This document shows, piece after piece, positions 8,500 through 17,050 of a stretch of 42,924 nt of DNA. The DNA is from Gemmatimonadota bacterium (GTDB lineage: Bacteria; Gemmatimonadota; Gemmatimonadetes; Gemmatimonadales; GWC2-71-9), in the NCBI GenBank assembly GCA_003220795.1, contig QHTK01000066.1, positions 1 to 42,924 of the forward strand, in the 5' to 3' direction. The notes beneath the pieces are model-generated. The model was not told where the DNA came from. It saw only the letters and a list, made by a program, of their open reading frames with translations, and did no database searches. A program made the position numbers and the translations under genes. Every line of letters starts with the position of its first letter. The first letter of the stretch is position 1.

Positions 8500-9420
8500 T
8501 CAGCGAGGCGCGGCTTGGCGCTCGAGGGCGGCGCGGTCCCAGTGCGCCAGGTCCGCCGCCGCATCGTAGGTGCTCTGGAGGAACGCGAGCACCGCGTCGA
8601 CCGGCGAGCTGGCAGTGCGGACCGCCGCGTAGGGCAGGATGAATATGCCCAGCGGCGGATGGTAGTACACGGCACTGGGCTTCGGGACCAGGTCTCGCAG
8701 GCCTGGCGGCTCGGGCGCGGCATACGCGTAGAACGCCGCCTCCTTCACGTCGCCGCTCCCGGCCCAGAATCCGGCGCTGATCACCTCGTGAGAATAGGCC
8801 TCCTGAGTCACTCGGTCCGCCCCGGGTCGCGCCGGGGCCCGGCCCCCCGAGAAGCGCGTCACCGCGAGGTCGAAGCTGCCCCAGAAGAAGTGCACCGGGC
8901 TGCATTTGCCGAGGAAGGAAGCGCGAAACCGCTTGAGCACGTCGTCGGCCTGGACGAGGATACGCCAGTGCCGATTGGCATACTCCGGATCGTACGCTGC
9001 ATGCGCTGTGTCGTCCGAGAACCGAATCGTGTGCTCCGCCTCGACCGGGACAGGCCACAGCCGGACGCGCACGCCGAGCTTTTCGAGTGCGGCGAGATAG
9101 GCGCGATAGAAGTCCGCCACCGATCGCGGACGCAGCGCGATCTTGTGCACTGCTCCCTCGCCCGTCCGGAGCACGAGCTCGTGCTCGATGAAGTCGAACT
9201 CCGCGTCGAGCGTGCGGGTCCCGTACGGCATGGGGCCGGTCGCGAGTCCCCGCGCGGTGACGCGGAGCGCGATGTGCCACCAGTGGTTCTGCGGTGGAGC
9301 GAGCGCGAGACAGGTCTTCCCCACCATCTGCGTCCACATGTGCAGCGTGGCGTAGGTGTCCCGCCACTCCTCGAGCGGCAGTGCCGGCCAGAGGTCGCGG
9401 GTCGTAACGTCCGTCGTCAC
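8500..9420 (-). CDS. DUF5996-family protein
   Basis: Conserved protein of unknown function, 306 residues, recognisable from its opening LWPALPLEEWRDTYATLHMWTQMVGKTCLAL and the following APPQNHWWHIALRVTARGLATGPMPYG, characteristic of the DUF5996 family. Further conserved blocks are PVHFFWGSFDLAVTRFSGG and the Trp- and aromatic-rich segments near the end. It has no signal peptide or membrane helix, so it is probably cytoplasmic. The start is a GTG at 9420 placed just before the conserved opening; no strong ribosome binding site was seen. It converges with the ECF42 operon, leaving 26 bp between the stops. Function is not known and nothing nearby suggests one. Confidence 0.85.
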   Translation of the reverse strand: MTTDVTTRDLWPALPLEEWRDTYATLHMWTQMVGKTCLALAPPQNHWWHIALRVTARGLATGPMPYGTRTLDAEFDFIEHELVLRTGEGAVHKIALRPRSVADFYRAYLAALEKLGVRVRLWPVPVEAEHTIRFSDDTAHAAYDPEYANRHWRILVQADDVLKRFRASFLGKCSPVHFFWGSFDLAVTRFSGGRAPARPGADRVTQEAYSHEVISAGFWAGSGDVKEAAFYAYAAPEPPGLRDLVPKPSAVYYHPPLGIFILPYAAVRTASSPVDAVLAFLQSTYDAAADLAHWDRAALERQAAPR

Positions 9421-9531
9421 AGGATCAGCGCTGGGTTGTCCACGCAGCGACGCTACCGTCTACGTTGCGCCAGGTCAACCAGGGGCGCGCTCAGGCCGCA
9501 CAACTGGCGTGGTCCCCGCGCCGTGACAGCG

Positions 9532-10779
9532 TCACTCGAGAACTTGAATCTCGGGGTACAGCGAAGACGAAAGGTTGAGCCGCGAACCCCTTGGCCCTTT
9601 CAAGTACGCGTCGAAAAAGCGGTGCAGGCAGTACGCCGTGATAGCCAGCTGGCGACGTCCGTCGATACCGAGAATGCCCATCATACGGAGCGCCCCCAGC
9701 ACGATATGGCTCTTCAACAAGGCGCCGTCGTCACTGAAGAGGAAGTGGTTCGCGCCGCGGATCGTGATGCGCAGCCTGCCGTCCGGAGGCAGACGATCAT
9801 AAATCGATTGGATGTTGGCCTCGATCGGACGGCTCTCCGCGTCGGACGAGCCGCCGTGCTCGCTCAGGAGAAACATGAATGGCCGCGGGATGCCGTCTCG
9901 AATGACGCTCCCTAACGGGGCACCGTCCACGTCGATCCCTGCCTTGCACCTGGAATCGTCGTGGCAGAATTGTGCGGCGGTGGCCCCACCAAGGGAGTGA
10001 CCAAATACTCCTACGCGGCTCATGTCGAGTCGTCCCGTGAACTTGCCGGACGCGTCCCCGCGGTTCAATTGCTGCAAGCGATCAAGCACGAACGCGATGT
10101 CGCCGGTCCACGCCGCCAACAGCGTATTGATACGACGGGCTGAATCCGGGCGGCCGAACACGAGTTCGGGGTTATTCTCCGGTCTCCTTCTCATCACCCG
10201 GCCATCAGGGAAAACGACGACATTGGTGCGATAGGGAGCATCGAAGCCCACGACGACGTACCCATGACTGGCCAGATCCTCCGCGAGGCTCGAGTAATTC
10301 CACACCTCAGCGGAAGCCCCCGCCCGCAGGATCACCACAGGGTAAGACCGCTGCTGCGGCGACACGTCGGAGTTTCGCATCGCGTGCGCATGGACCCGCG
10401 ACAGATCGCGCGTCAGAAAGCCCATCACCCCGTCGCGAGCGCGTTCGACTTCGGCTCGTGGCGCAGCGGGCAGGTAGTCGTCCGGCAGCGCGGCTGGTTG
10501 CCCGGTTGCCGACGGGTACCAGATCCAGACGAGCAGCTCGCGTTTGGCTCCCGGCACGGGCGCCAGCGAGCCCAGTGTCGCCTCGTCGGCCCAATCATAC
10601 GTCGCGCGGCCAACCGCGAATGACCCCGTGGGTGTCGGGAGTGTGACGGAGGTCCTGCGCTCCAGCCAGAGCGACGCCACCAGCGCCCCCATGCCGAGAA
10701 CGCCCAACAGCGCCAATGCTGCGAAGCCTGTGAGTACCCGACGGACGTTAGGCGCCATAGCGAGATTCCGAATCGCCAT
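9532..10779 (-). CDS. Membrane-anchored alpha/beta hydrolase, PAF-acetylhydrolase-like
   Basis: Serine hydrolase or lipase/esterase related to platelet-activating-factor acetylhydrolase (type II) and dienelactone hydrolases. The 415-residue product has one N-terminal membrane segment (about residues 16-38), then a periplasmic alpha/beta hydrolase domain. The nucleophile elbow is GHSLGG (residues 260-265, Ser262), with a candidate acid at DVDGAP (Asp283 or Asp285) and a His at GANHFLFSD (His345). Relatives keep the same WYP and DAPYRTNVV segments. The start is uncertain: ATG 10779 is the longest, but a TATAAT box covers its first bases, so the ATG at 10758 (MAPNVRRV), preceded by GGAA, may be the true start. 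A perfect 16-bp palindrome lies just upstream, so a dedicated repressor is likely. Confidence 0.85.
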   Translation of the reverse strand: MAIRNLAMAPNVRRVLTGFAALALLGVLGMGALVASLWLERRTSVTLPTPTGSFAVGRATYDWADEATLGSLAPVPGAKRELLVWIWYPSATGQPAALPDDYLPAAPRAEVERARDGVMGFLTRDLSRVHAHAMRNSDVSPQQRSYPVVILRAGASAEVWNYSSLAEDLASHGYVVVGFDAPYRTNVVVFPDGRVMRRRPENNPELVFGRPDSARRINTLLAAWTGDIAFVLDRLQQLNRGDASGKFTGRLDMSRVGVFGHSLGGATAAQFCHDDSRCKAGIDVDGAPLGSVIRDGIPRPFMFLLSEHGGSSDAESRPIEANIQSIYDRLPPDGRLRITIRGANHFLFSDDGALLKSHIVLGALRMMGILGIDGRRQLAITAYCLHRFFDAYLKGPRGSRLNLSSSLYPEIQVLE

Positions 10780-10806
10780 TATACTACAAAGTACTTTGTA
10801 TCGGAG
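10778..10806 (-). promoter_or_regulatory. Candidate promoter with a 16-bp palindromic operator before the hydrolase
   Basis: TACAAAGTACTTTGTA at 10785-10800 is a perfect palindrome. On the minus strand it is followed directly by a TATAAT -10 box (10783-10778) and it fills the spacer up to the -35 position (10806-10801, CTCCGA, a poor match). A repressor dimer bound there would block RNA polymerase. The regulator is not adjacent. The symmetry is directly visible; its function is inferred. Confidence 0.5.
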
Positions 10807-10824
10807 GGCTATGGCAGGGAGTGC

Positions 10825-12405
10825 CTACGGTCCCACCGCCCCCGCCGGCCGCAGCGCCGCGAGGACTCGCTCATAACGCGGATTGCCATGCAGGGCGTCG
10901 AACTCCGGTCGGCGTAGCGCGGCCCAGAGGTAGGGGACATGGGGCGCGCGCTCCAACCGGTCCAGCGCGTCCGCCGTATCTCCCACCGCGACGAGTGCCG
11001 CCATGCTGAGCCAGTGGTCCGTCCGCCCCGGCCAGTGCGCAATCAGCGCTCGAGCGCGGCTGCCGTCTCCCGCATGGGCGAGCACAATGGCGAGCACGCT
11101 TTCCATCACGATGTCCCCGGGCTGCAGCCGGGTGGCCAGCTCGGCGTCCTCCCGGGCGCCGCGCACGTCGCCCCCCCACAACCGCGCCAATGCCCGCCAC
11201 CGGCGCGAGAACGCCGAGCCGGGTTCGAGCGCGACGGCACTGTCTGCCAGCGCCACGGCGAGCGCGGTATCGCGCACGTGGGTCCACGCAGCCAGATCGT
11301 CGAAGGTGATAGCGCGGTCCGGATCGAGCGCGAGCGCCAGGTGGAGCTCCAGATTGGCCTCGTCGTCCCGCCCGAGCCAGCTCAAGACGGCGCCGTATTG
11401 ATGGTGTGCTTCCGCGTTCTTGGGGTCGAGGGCGATGGACCGCTGGAACGCCGCCACCGAACCCTCCATGGTCAGGGGGTAAGCGAACGCGACGAGATAG
11501 CCCCGCGCCATCCAGGCGTCGGAGGAGGTCGAATCACGGCGCAACGCGCGATCGGCGACGACGAGCCCGCGGACCGCCAGGCTCTCGATCGGGGCGTCGG
11601 GCAACCGATAGTAGTTGCCGCGCGCGATCGCGTGCGCGTAGGCCGCCCGCCCGATCGCCGCCGCGAACCCGGAGTCGAGCCGCTCGGCTTCCCGGTATTC
11701 GGCGACGGCCCGAGCGGTCCCTTCGGGAGACCGCAGCGCCAGAAAGAAGTTGCCGCGCAAATAATGGTCGTACGCAGCCGGGCTCCGCGTGCGCAGCGTG
11801 CCGAGGACGCCGGCTTCCGAGGACGGGGCCGGGCCCCCCACGTGCAGCGCCACTTCCCGGGCGATGAGCGACGGCAACGCGAGCAGCTCGTCCGGCGTCC
11901 GATCGAACACGTCGCCCCACGCCGCGACCGCCGTCGCCCCGTTCACGAGCCGCGTCGACACGCGGATGCGCGTGCCGACGCGTCGCACATTGCCATCCAC
12001 CAGGTAGCGGACCCCGAGCGCCCGGGCGATCGCCGGCGCGTCGCCGGGCGACGCCCGCTGAGCGCGCCGCACCACGCCGGGCGACTTCACTTGCACCCTG
12101 GCCACGCTGCCGAGCAGGCTCGTCAAGTCTTCGGTCAGGCCCTCGGCGAGATAGGCGTCCGCCGTGTCGCGCGCGTCGAAAAACAGTATGGCGACGCTGT
12201 TCGCGGCCGGCGGCCCGGACCGCGTCGCGGGCCTCGCGCACGGCGGCGGGGAGCCGTCGGCGCATTGGGCGGCCAGAGGGGCCGCCGGCGCAGCGCTCGC
12301 GAGCGCGATGAGGAGCGCGAGTCTCGTGCTTTGCACCACCCTACAGAGGCTTCCCGCTCGCCACGGCCCGGCGTGCGATTGCGATTTCGGGAGGGAGCGG
12401 ATCAT
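10825..12405 (-). CDS. Exported TolB/FlgO-like domain plus TPR-repeat protein
   Basis: Protein-interaction module without an enzymatic domain. The 526-residue product has an N-terminal hydrophobic signal (RLALLIALASAAPAAPLAAQC). Next is the domain often found behind adenylate cyclases, kinases and winged-helix regulators (VAILFFDARDTADAYLAEGLTEDLTSLLG, RVQVKSPGVVRR, GVRYLVDGNVRRVGTRIRVSTRLVNGATAVAAWGDVFDRT), here free-standing. About 300 residues of TPR-like helices follow (AAFQRSIALDPKNAEAHHQYGAVLSWLGRDDEANLELHLALALDP). The start at ATG 12405 has no good ribosome binding site; tandem GTG codons at 12339 and 12336, just before the signal, are alternatives. It lies 58 bp after the BTAD regulator on the same strand. 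That pairing of regulator and TolB-TPR protein suggests a shared role, which is unknown. Confidence 0.8.
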   Translation of the reverse strand: MIRSLPKSQSHAGPWRAGSLCRVVQSTRLALLIALASAAPAAPLAAQCADGSPPPCARPATRSGPPAANSVAILFFDARDTADAYLAEGLTEDLTSLLGSVARVQVKSPGVVRRAQRASPGDAPAIARALGVRYLVDGNVRRVGTRIRVSTRLVNGATAVAAWGDVFDRTPDELLALPSLIAREVALHVGGPAPSSEAGVLGTLRTRSPAAYDHYLRGNFFLALRSPEGTARAVAEYREAERLDSGFAAAIGRAAYAHAIARGNYYRLPDAPIESLAVRGLVVADRALRRDSTSSDAWMARGYLVAFAYPLTMEGSVAAFQRSIALDPKNAEAHHQYGAVLSWLGRDDEANLELHLALALDPDRAITFDDLAAWTHVRDTALAVALADSAVALEPGSAFSRRWRALARLWGGDVRGAREDAELATRLQPGDIVMESVLAIVLAHAGDGSRARALIAHWPGRTDHWLSMAALVAVGDTADALDRLERAPHVPYLWAALRRPEFDALHGNPRYERVLAALRPAGAVGP

Positions 12406-12463
12406 GGCGACACGATTCTGCTGTCGCGTCCGGCGGAATGCAAACGGTCACACCGATCCGGTA

Positions 12464-15400
12464 TCAAGCGAGCAGCCCGACCGAGCGGGGAACCACGGCC
12501 CGTTCAGCGTGCGGAAACACCCGCGCAATGGCCTGGGCGGCGGACTCCCCGTTCAGACGTTGCGGGACCGCGGGATGGTGAACGCCGACCGCCAGCAGTC
12601 GCGCGAGCGGCCCGAGCAGCCCCGTGGTAACGGCGTCCTCCAGCGCCGGTGCCCGCCCTGCAATTTGGTCCCCCGCAATGTGAGCCGCTGCCTCATCGAA
12701 CAGCCTTACCTCGAGCGCTTCTCCCAGTGAGTCATACAGAGCCGTTGGCACCGGCCGGGCGAGCGATTTCAGGGCTTCGTAGCCTCGGGTCGCCCAGTAG
12801 AATTGGCGCTGCAACCTCTCGTACAGTCCGGCCTCTGGCAGGAGATGGGAACGATCCCCGGTGGTGACCGCGGCTTCCTCCACCAGGGGCCAGGCCGACT
12901 CCGGCTGGCCTTTGCTGAGGAAGATCTCCGCCTTGGTCAGCAGCGCGGTCACCGCGTGCCGCCATAATCCTGAACGCTGCGCCGCTTCCTCGCACAGCTC
13001 CCCGGCCTTTTCCGCTTCGGGCACACTGGCCAACACCAGGGCAAATCTGGCAATGCTGGAGTACGCTTCTACCGATGCGCGCGGCGAAGCCAGCGCTGCG
13101 AGGGGAGCCAGAACCGCTCGGAAGCACCTGCCCGACGCATCGAAGAAGGCGAGGTCGTGGTATTGGTTCGCGAGACACATGCGGCTGTGGGCGATGGCCG
13201 CTGGATGGCCGCACCGTTCGGCAACTGCCACGGCTTCACTCAGGGTTCTTGTCGCATCTGCGAATCTTCCCAAGCCTTTGTAGCAGATGCCCAAGGTGTT
13301 CAAGACGCGGCGCAACTCCACTAGCAGCGCGAGCGATTCCAGAACCGGGGCAGCCTCGGTGAGAAGCTCCACGCTTTGAGCGAGCTTGCCTCGCGAGAGT
13401 GCGCCGTACGCAAGCGTGAGGTTGGCCAGGGCGACGGACTCGGGAGTTGCCCCTGAGGCGACTATTCTGGCCGCCAGTGATTCGGCTTCCGCCCGCGCGG
13501 CGAGGTCCCCTGCATCCAAACTGACTTCCAATCGTATGTAGTTCGCGCGGACGAGGAACGGTGCGACGTTGGCCCGTTCTGCCAGCGCAATCGCCTGCTG
13601 CGCCGCGGCGATGATGGCCGCATCGCCGCCCAGACGAGCGCGCTGCCGCGACTCGGCGCGCAGCAGCGCCGCCAGGGCGAGGTCGCTCGGAGTGGCGTCA
13701 TCGGACCGCCAGTCCGCCAGGGCATCCAACCCGCGCTGGTACTGACCCAACGCGACCAGAGCGCGGGCGAGGAGCAGGCGCAGTCGCGAGCCGGGAGCCA
13801 CCGGGTACGCCCGGAGTAAGCGCGTCAGGACCCGTTCGGCTTCGCGCGGCGCGTCCCGGGCGATGGCGACCTCGGCGGCTTGGAGCGCCGTCTCCATTGC
13901 TTGCTGTTGCATGCCCGCGCAGATGAAATGATGCACCAGCTCGAGCATCGGCTGGAGGTGGCCCCCTTCCTGCGAGCCCGCGAGGCGCTGGGCGATCTGG
14001 GCGTGATGGTACTTCCGCCGGTCGTCGCCCATCGTGTAGTACACGTAGGCGCGGTGCAACTCGTTCTTGAACGACAGCTGCCCTTCCTCCACGCGACCAA
14101 CGCCGCGATCCAACAGCTCGAGCGACGCCTGGGCGACGACGCCGCCTGGGAGCCCCAGGAGATTCGTCAGCTCAAGCGGCGCCATCGCGCGGCCCGCGAC
14201 CGAGAGGACTTGCAACACGTGCTGCGCATCAATCGACAAAGCGCCGTATTGCCGGGCGAAGACGGCGCGTAAGTCCTCCGGCGGCGTCCAGGACGTCGCG
14301 ACGGTATCCCCCGAGCTCTCCGCCGCCACCAGCGACGTCGCTTGGTGGGTTCGCCAATCCGCCAGTAGCAGCTCGATGTGATACGGATTTCCTTGCGCCA
14401 GGCGCACGATCGTCTCGCGAATTGGTGCGCCCAGGTCTTGCGAATCCGCTGCGAGGTCGCGAATCAGGGTCAAGGCTTGCGATCGATCGAGGGGTCCCAG
14501 GTGCATGGTTTCCTCCCACGCCAATCCGCCCGGCCCCATCGCCTCGGGGCTCCCCTCGCCGACACGCGCTCCCGCCACGATGAGCGTGGGCAGCCGCTCC
14601 AGCCGCCGCGTGATCAGAAACAAGACCTCGCGGCTCGCCGGATCGAGAAACTGCAGATCGTCGAAGGCCAGCAGCACGGGGCTGTTTTCCGCCACGGTTT
14701 CCATCATGCGGACCACGGCCTCCGCCACGCGCAGGCGAATCGAGTCGGTGGGCGCGTCGGGTGCTGGGGGAATGCCCGGATACGTCGTCCGCAGGGCTGG
14801 ACACACGCGGCTCGCCTCCGCCAGCCAGAGTGGCTCGGTGCCGCCGGCAGCCGGATCGCGCCCCAACGCCGTGATGAGCTCCGCGACGGCGGCATAGGGA
14901 ATGCCCTGCCCGACTTCCTGACACGGCACCAGGAACACGGGCCACGCGCGCGCGCCGAGGGACGTGGCGAATCGACGGATCAACGAGCTCTTGCCGATCC
15001 CCGGCGCGCCCGTGATGCAGCACGTCCGGTACCCGGCGCCCCCGGCCACGCGATTCCAGGCCGCTTCCAGCTGTCCCATCTCGGCCTCTCGGGCAACGAA
15101 TGGCTGCGGCTGCGCCAGCGGCTCGGGCAGCCGAGCGGTCCGCGTCAGGAAGGCGGGACGTTCCCCGCGCTCCAGGCGCCGGAGGAGCCGGGTGATTTCA
15201 GGGTTGGGATTGACGCCAAGTTCGGCCTGGGCGCGCCGGACTTGATCCTTCAGCAGGCGCACCGCGGCCACCGTATCCCCGTCGAGCAAGGCCCGCTCGG
15301 CGAGCGCGTACACCGCGTCGATGCACAGCGGGTCGACGTCGTACAGCGCGGCCGCGAGCTGGTGCGTCTCCGACAGCTTGCCGCTGGCCCGCGCCGCCTG

Positions 15401-15856
15401 CACCGCTGCGCGCAGCGCGTCGCGCGCCTGAGCCTTGAGTCGCATCCGCGCGCCGTCCACCCAGTGGGCGAATTCGGCGCCGGCGCAGTCGTCGAGCCCG
15501 CGCAGCGGTTCTGCCACACGCACACCAGCTACTTGACCCTGGCGCAGGATGGCGAGCTCGGACGGCAACTCCGCGAGCAGCTGCACGTCCTGCTCCCGGC
15601 CAGTCACCGCGCCGCTGCCCAAGAGAGACCGAATGGCGAGCAGGGCCTGCGATAGCGAATGACGGCCTTTCTCGGGCGGGACCTCGGGCCAGAGCAGCTC
15701 GACCAATTGGTCGCGGGGGATCGCGCGTGCGCGTCCCTCGAAATGCAGGTAGACCAGGAGGGCCAGATGCTTCTTGGTCCGAAAACGCACGGGCGAGCGG
15801 CCGGGGCGCACAAGCTGGGGGGACCCGAACACTTGGAGCTGAGCGTCAGCGACCAT
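12464..15856 (-). CDS. SARP/LuxR-like transcriptional regulator: winged helix, BTAD, AAA ATPase, TPR
   Basis: Large one-protein signalling regulator of the STAND class. In the 1130-residue product a winged-helix DNA-binding domain (about 5-90; RFRTKKHLALLVYLHFEG, RDQLVELLWPEVPPEKGRHSLSQALLAIR) is followed by a bacterial transcriptional activator domain (about 100-230; LCIDAVYALAERALLDGD, AELGVNPNPEITRLLRRL). An ATPase module follows, with Walker A GAPGIGKS at 283-290 and Walker B LLAFDD at 395-400. The C-terminal half is TPR-like repeats (LNTLGICYKGLGRFADATRTLSEAVAVAERCG). ATP-driven oligomerisation after ligand sensing by the repeats is the usual model. Start: the ATG at 15856 has GGGG 6 nt upstream and begins the winged helix directly; GTG 15868 is possible. 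Its best candidate target is the TolB-TPR gene 58 bp downstream. Confidence 0.92.
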   Translation of the reverse strand: MVADAQLQVFGSPQLVRPGRSPVRFRTKKHLALLVYLHFEGRARAIPRDQLVELLWPEVPPEKGRHSLSQALLAIRSLLGSGAVTGREQDVQLLAELPSELAILRQGQVAGVRVAEPLRGLDDCAGAEFAHWVDGARMRLKAQARDALRAAVQAARASGKLSETHQLAAALYDVDPLCIDAVYALAERALLDGDTVAAVRLLKDQVRRAQAELGVNPNPEITRLLRRLERGERPAFLTRTARLPEPLAQPQPFVAREAEMGQLEAAWNRVAGGAGYRTCCITGAPGIGKSSLIRRFATSLGARAWPVFLVPCQEVGQGIPYAAVAELITALGRDPAAGGTEPLWLAEASRVCPALRTTYPGIPPAPDAPTDSIRLRVAEAVVRMMETVAENSPVLLAFDDLQFLDPASREVLFLITRRLERLPTLIVAGARVGEGSPEAMGPGGLAWEETMHLGPLDRSQALTLIRDLAADSQDLGAPIRETIVRLAQGNPYHIELLLADWRTHQATSLVAAESSGDTVATSWTPPEDLRAVFARQYGALSIDAQHVLQVLSVAGRAMAPLELTNLLGLPGGVVAQASLELLDRGVGRVEEGQLSFKNELHRAYVYYTMGDDRRKYHHAQIAQRLAGSQEGGHLQPMLELVHHFICAGMQQQAMETALQAAEVAIARDAPREAERVLTRLLRAYPVAPGSRLRLLLARALVALGQYQRGLDALADWRSDDATPSDLALAALLRAESRQRARLGGDAAIIAAAQQAIALAERANVAPFLVRANYIRLEVSLDAGDLAARAEAESLAARIVASGATPESVALANLTLAYGALSRGKLAQSVELLTEAAPVLESLALLVELRRVLNTLGICYKGLGRFADATRTLSEAVAVAERCGHPAAIAHSRMCLANQYHDLAFFDASGRCFRAVLAPLAALASPRASVEAYSSIARFALVLASVPEAEKAGELCEEAAQRSGLWRHAVTALLTKAEIFLSKGQPESAWPLVEEAAVTTGDRSHLLPEAGLYERLQRQFYWATRGYEALKSLARPVPTALYDSLGEALEVRLFDEAAAHIAGDQIAGRAPALEDAVTTGLLGPLARLLAVGVHHPAVPQRLNGESAAQAIARVFPHAERAVVPRSVGLLA

Positions 15857-16065
15857 TTGCGTCCCCACGCGCGAGCCGGATACCCCCGTTTCACACCGAT
15901 AAGCGGTTTCGCAACAACGTGTTGAGACTTCCTTGAGATCAGGCCAGCACGTTGTCCTTCGTCCCAAGGTACCGCCCGGTGTGACGTGTCGTTAGAGCTG
16001 GCCGCTGGGCAGACGGTACGCCATCGCTTGGTAACGAGAACCACGCAGGAAGGGGGTGACGCTCA
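15857..16065. other. Upstream region shared by the BTAD regulator and the 18-codon ORF
   Basis: No further gene seen. CAACA-ACG-TGTTG at about 15911-15923 is a short inverted repeat near the regulator start and could be an operator. I found no clean -35/-10 pair for either direction. Confidence 0.25.
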
Positions 16066-16122
16066 ATGACGCTGATCGTGCTGGTGGTCGCGGCTCTCTC
16101 CAATTACGCGGTCGCCTGGTAA
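16066..16122 (+). CDS. Candidate 18-residue hydrophobic microprotein
   Basis: An 18-codon ORF encodes MTLIVLVVAALSNYAVAW. It has an unusually good ribosome binding site (AAGGGGGTGA about 6 nt before the ATG), nearly all codons end in G or C as in neighbouring genes, and a strong terminator-like hairpin begins 8 nt after its stop. Residues 2-11 are strongly hydrophobic, so a membrane-associated peptide is likely. It could instead be a leader peptide controlling readthrough into glpF, about 190 bp downstream, but the hairpin has no obvious competing fold and no run of regulatory codons is present. I do not recognise a family. The start codon, ribosome binding site and terminator order is what makes it a gene candidate rather than chance. 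Confidence 0.45.
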   Translation: MTLIVLVVAALSNYAVAW

Positions 16123-16130
16123 CGAGATCG

Positions 16131-16161
16131 CAGCCCCACACCGCAGGTTGGTGTGGGGCTG
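16131..16161 (+). terminator. Terminator-like hairpin after the microprotein ORF
   Basis: A perfect 12-bp stem, CAGCCCCACACC pairing with GGTGTGGGGCTG around the 7-nt loop GCAGGTT. The tail CGTCTCTTCCC is pyrimidine-rich but lacks a clean T run, so termination may be partial or Rho-assisted. It separates the microprotein ORF from glpF. Confidence 0.6.
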
Positions 16162-16264
16162 CGTCTCTTCCCTGGGAATAGGTTCTGAGACGTCTCTGAC
16201 TCCCGCAAGCGCCCTGCTCCTTTGCCCCGACCCCACGAGCTATTCGGGCCGCGACCATAACGCG

Positions 16265-16293
16265 TAGACAAGGCGCTGCCCCGCTGGTAGCTT
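16265..16293 (+). promoter_or_regulatory. Candidate promoter of glpF-glpK
   Basis: TAGACA (16265-16270), a 17-bp spacer and TAGCTT (16288-16293) preceded by TGG. The -35 matches 5 of 6 and the -10 is weak. It would start transcription about 15 nt before the glpF ATG at 16316. No GlpR-type operator was recognised. Confidence 0.3.
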
Positions 16294-16315
16294 CGCCGCT
16301 TCCCATTCAACCCCT

Positions 16316-17050
16316 ATGCCCCCTTTTCTCGCAGAACTGCTCGGCACCATGCTGTTGGTCATCCTGGGCGATGGCGTGGTCGCCAACGTGGTGCTCAATA
16401 GGACCAAAGGCCAGAATTCTGGCTGGATCGTCATCACCGCGGGCTGGGCATTCGGCGTGACGGTCGCGGTATACGCCGTCGGCACCTTCAGCGGCGCGCA
16501 TCTCAACCCCGCAGTCACCATCGGCCTGGCGTCCATCGGCAAGTTCGCGTGGGCCTCGGTGCCCGTTTACATCGCGGCCCAAATGCTCGGGGCGTTTCTC
16601 GGTGCGGGCGTCGTGTGGCTCGCGTACCTGCCCCACTGGTCGGTCACGGACACGCCGTCATCCAAGCTGGCGGTTTTTTGCACCGCCCCCGCGATCCGGA
16701 ACTCGGGAGCGAATCTCCTGACCGAGATCATCGGCACGCTCCTCCTCGTGCTCGGCGTACTGACCATCCTCACTCCGAAGAACCTGAACCCCGCCCATGG
16801 GTGGGACGTGGGGTTCGGGCCTTGCCTCGTCGGCATCATCGTGTGGGCCATCGGCCTATCGCTGGGTGGACCGACCGGGTACGCAATCAATCCGGCACGC
16901 GACCTGGGGCCGCGCCTCGCGCACGCCGTCCTGCCGATCGCCGGCAAGGGAAACTCGGACTGGGGCTATGCGTGGATCCCCATCGCGGGCCCGGTCATCG
17001 GCGGCCTGATCGCGGCGTTCCTTTATAAGGTCGCGTGGTCCGCGACATGA
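16316..17050 (+). CDS. glpF: Glycerol uptake facilitator (aquaglyceroporin)
   Basis: Inner-membrane channel of the MIP/aquaporin family that lets glycerol diffuse into the cell. The 244-residue product has six predicted membrane helices and both half-helix signatures: HLNPAVT (NPA at residues 64-66) and [11 protein letters not shown] (NPA at 192-194). The Asp at residue 196, after the second NPA-Arg, marks glycerol-permeable members as opposed to pure water channels. Start at ATG 16316, with no strong ribosome binding site; the protein begins right at the first helix. The stop overlaps the glpK start as ATGA, so channel and kinase are translationally coupled, consistent with trapping incoming glycerol by phosphorylation. 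No glpD or glpR is nearby. Confidence 0.95.
   Translation: MPPFLAELLGTMLLVILGDGVVANVVLNRTKGQNSGWIVITAGWAFGVTVAVYAVGTFSGAHLNPAVTIGLASIGKFAWASVPVYIAAQMLGAFLGAGVVWLAYLPHWSVTDTPSSKLAVFCTAPAIRNSGANLLTEIIGTLLLVLGVLTILTPKNLNPAHGWDVGFGPCLVGIIVWAIGLSLGGPTGYAINPARDLGPRLAHAVLPIAGKGNSDWGYAWIPIAGPVIGGLIAAFLYKVAWSAT

Noticed and set aside
10939..12630. 563-codon plus-strand frame opposite the TolB-TPR gene
   Set aside because: Antisense shadow of a coding region with high third-position GC; no recognisable motif and no ribosome binding site.
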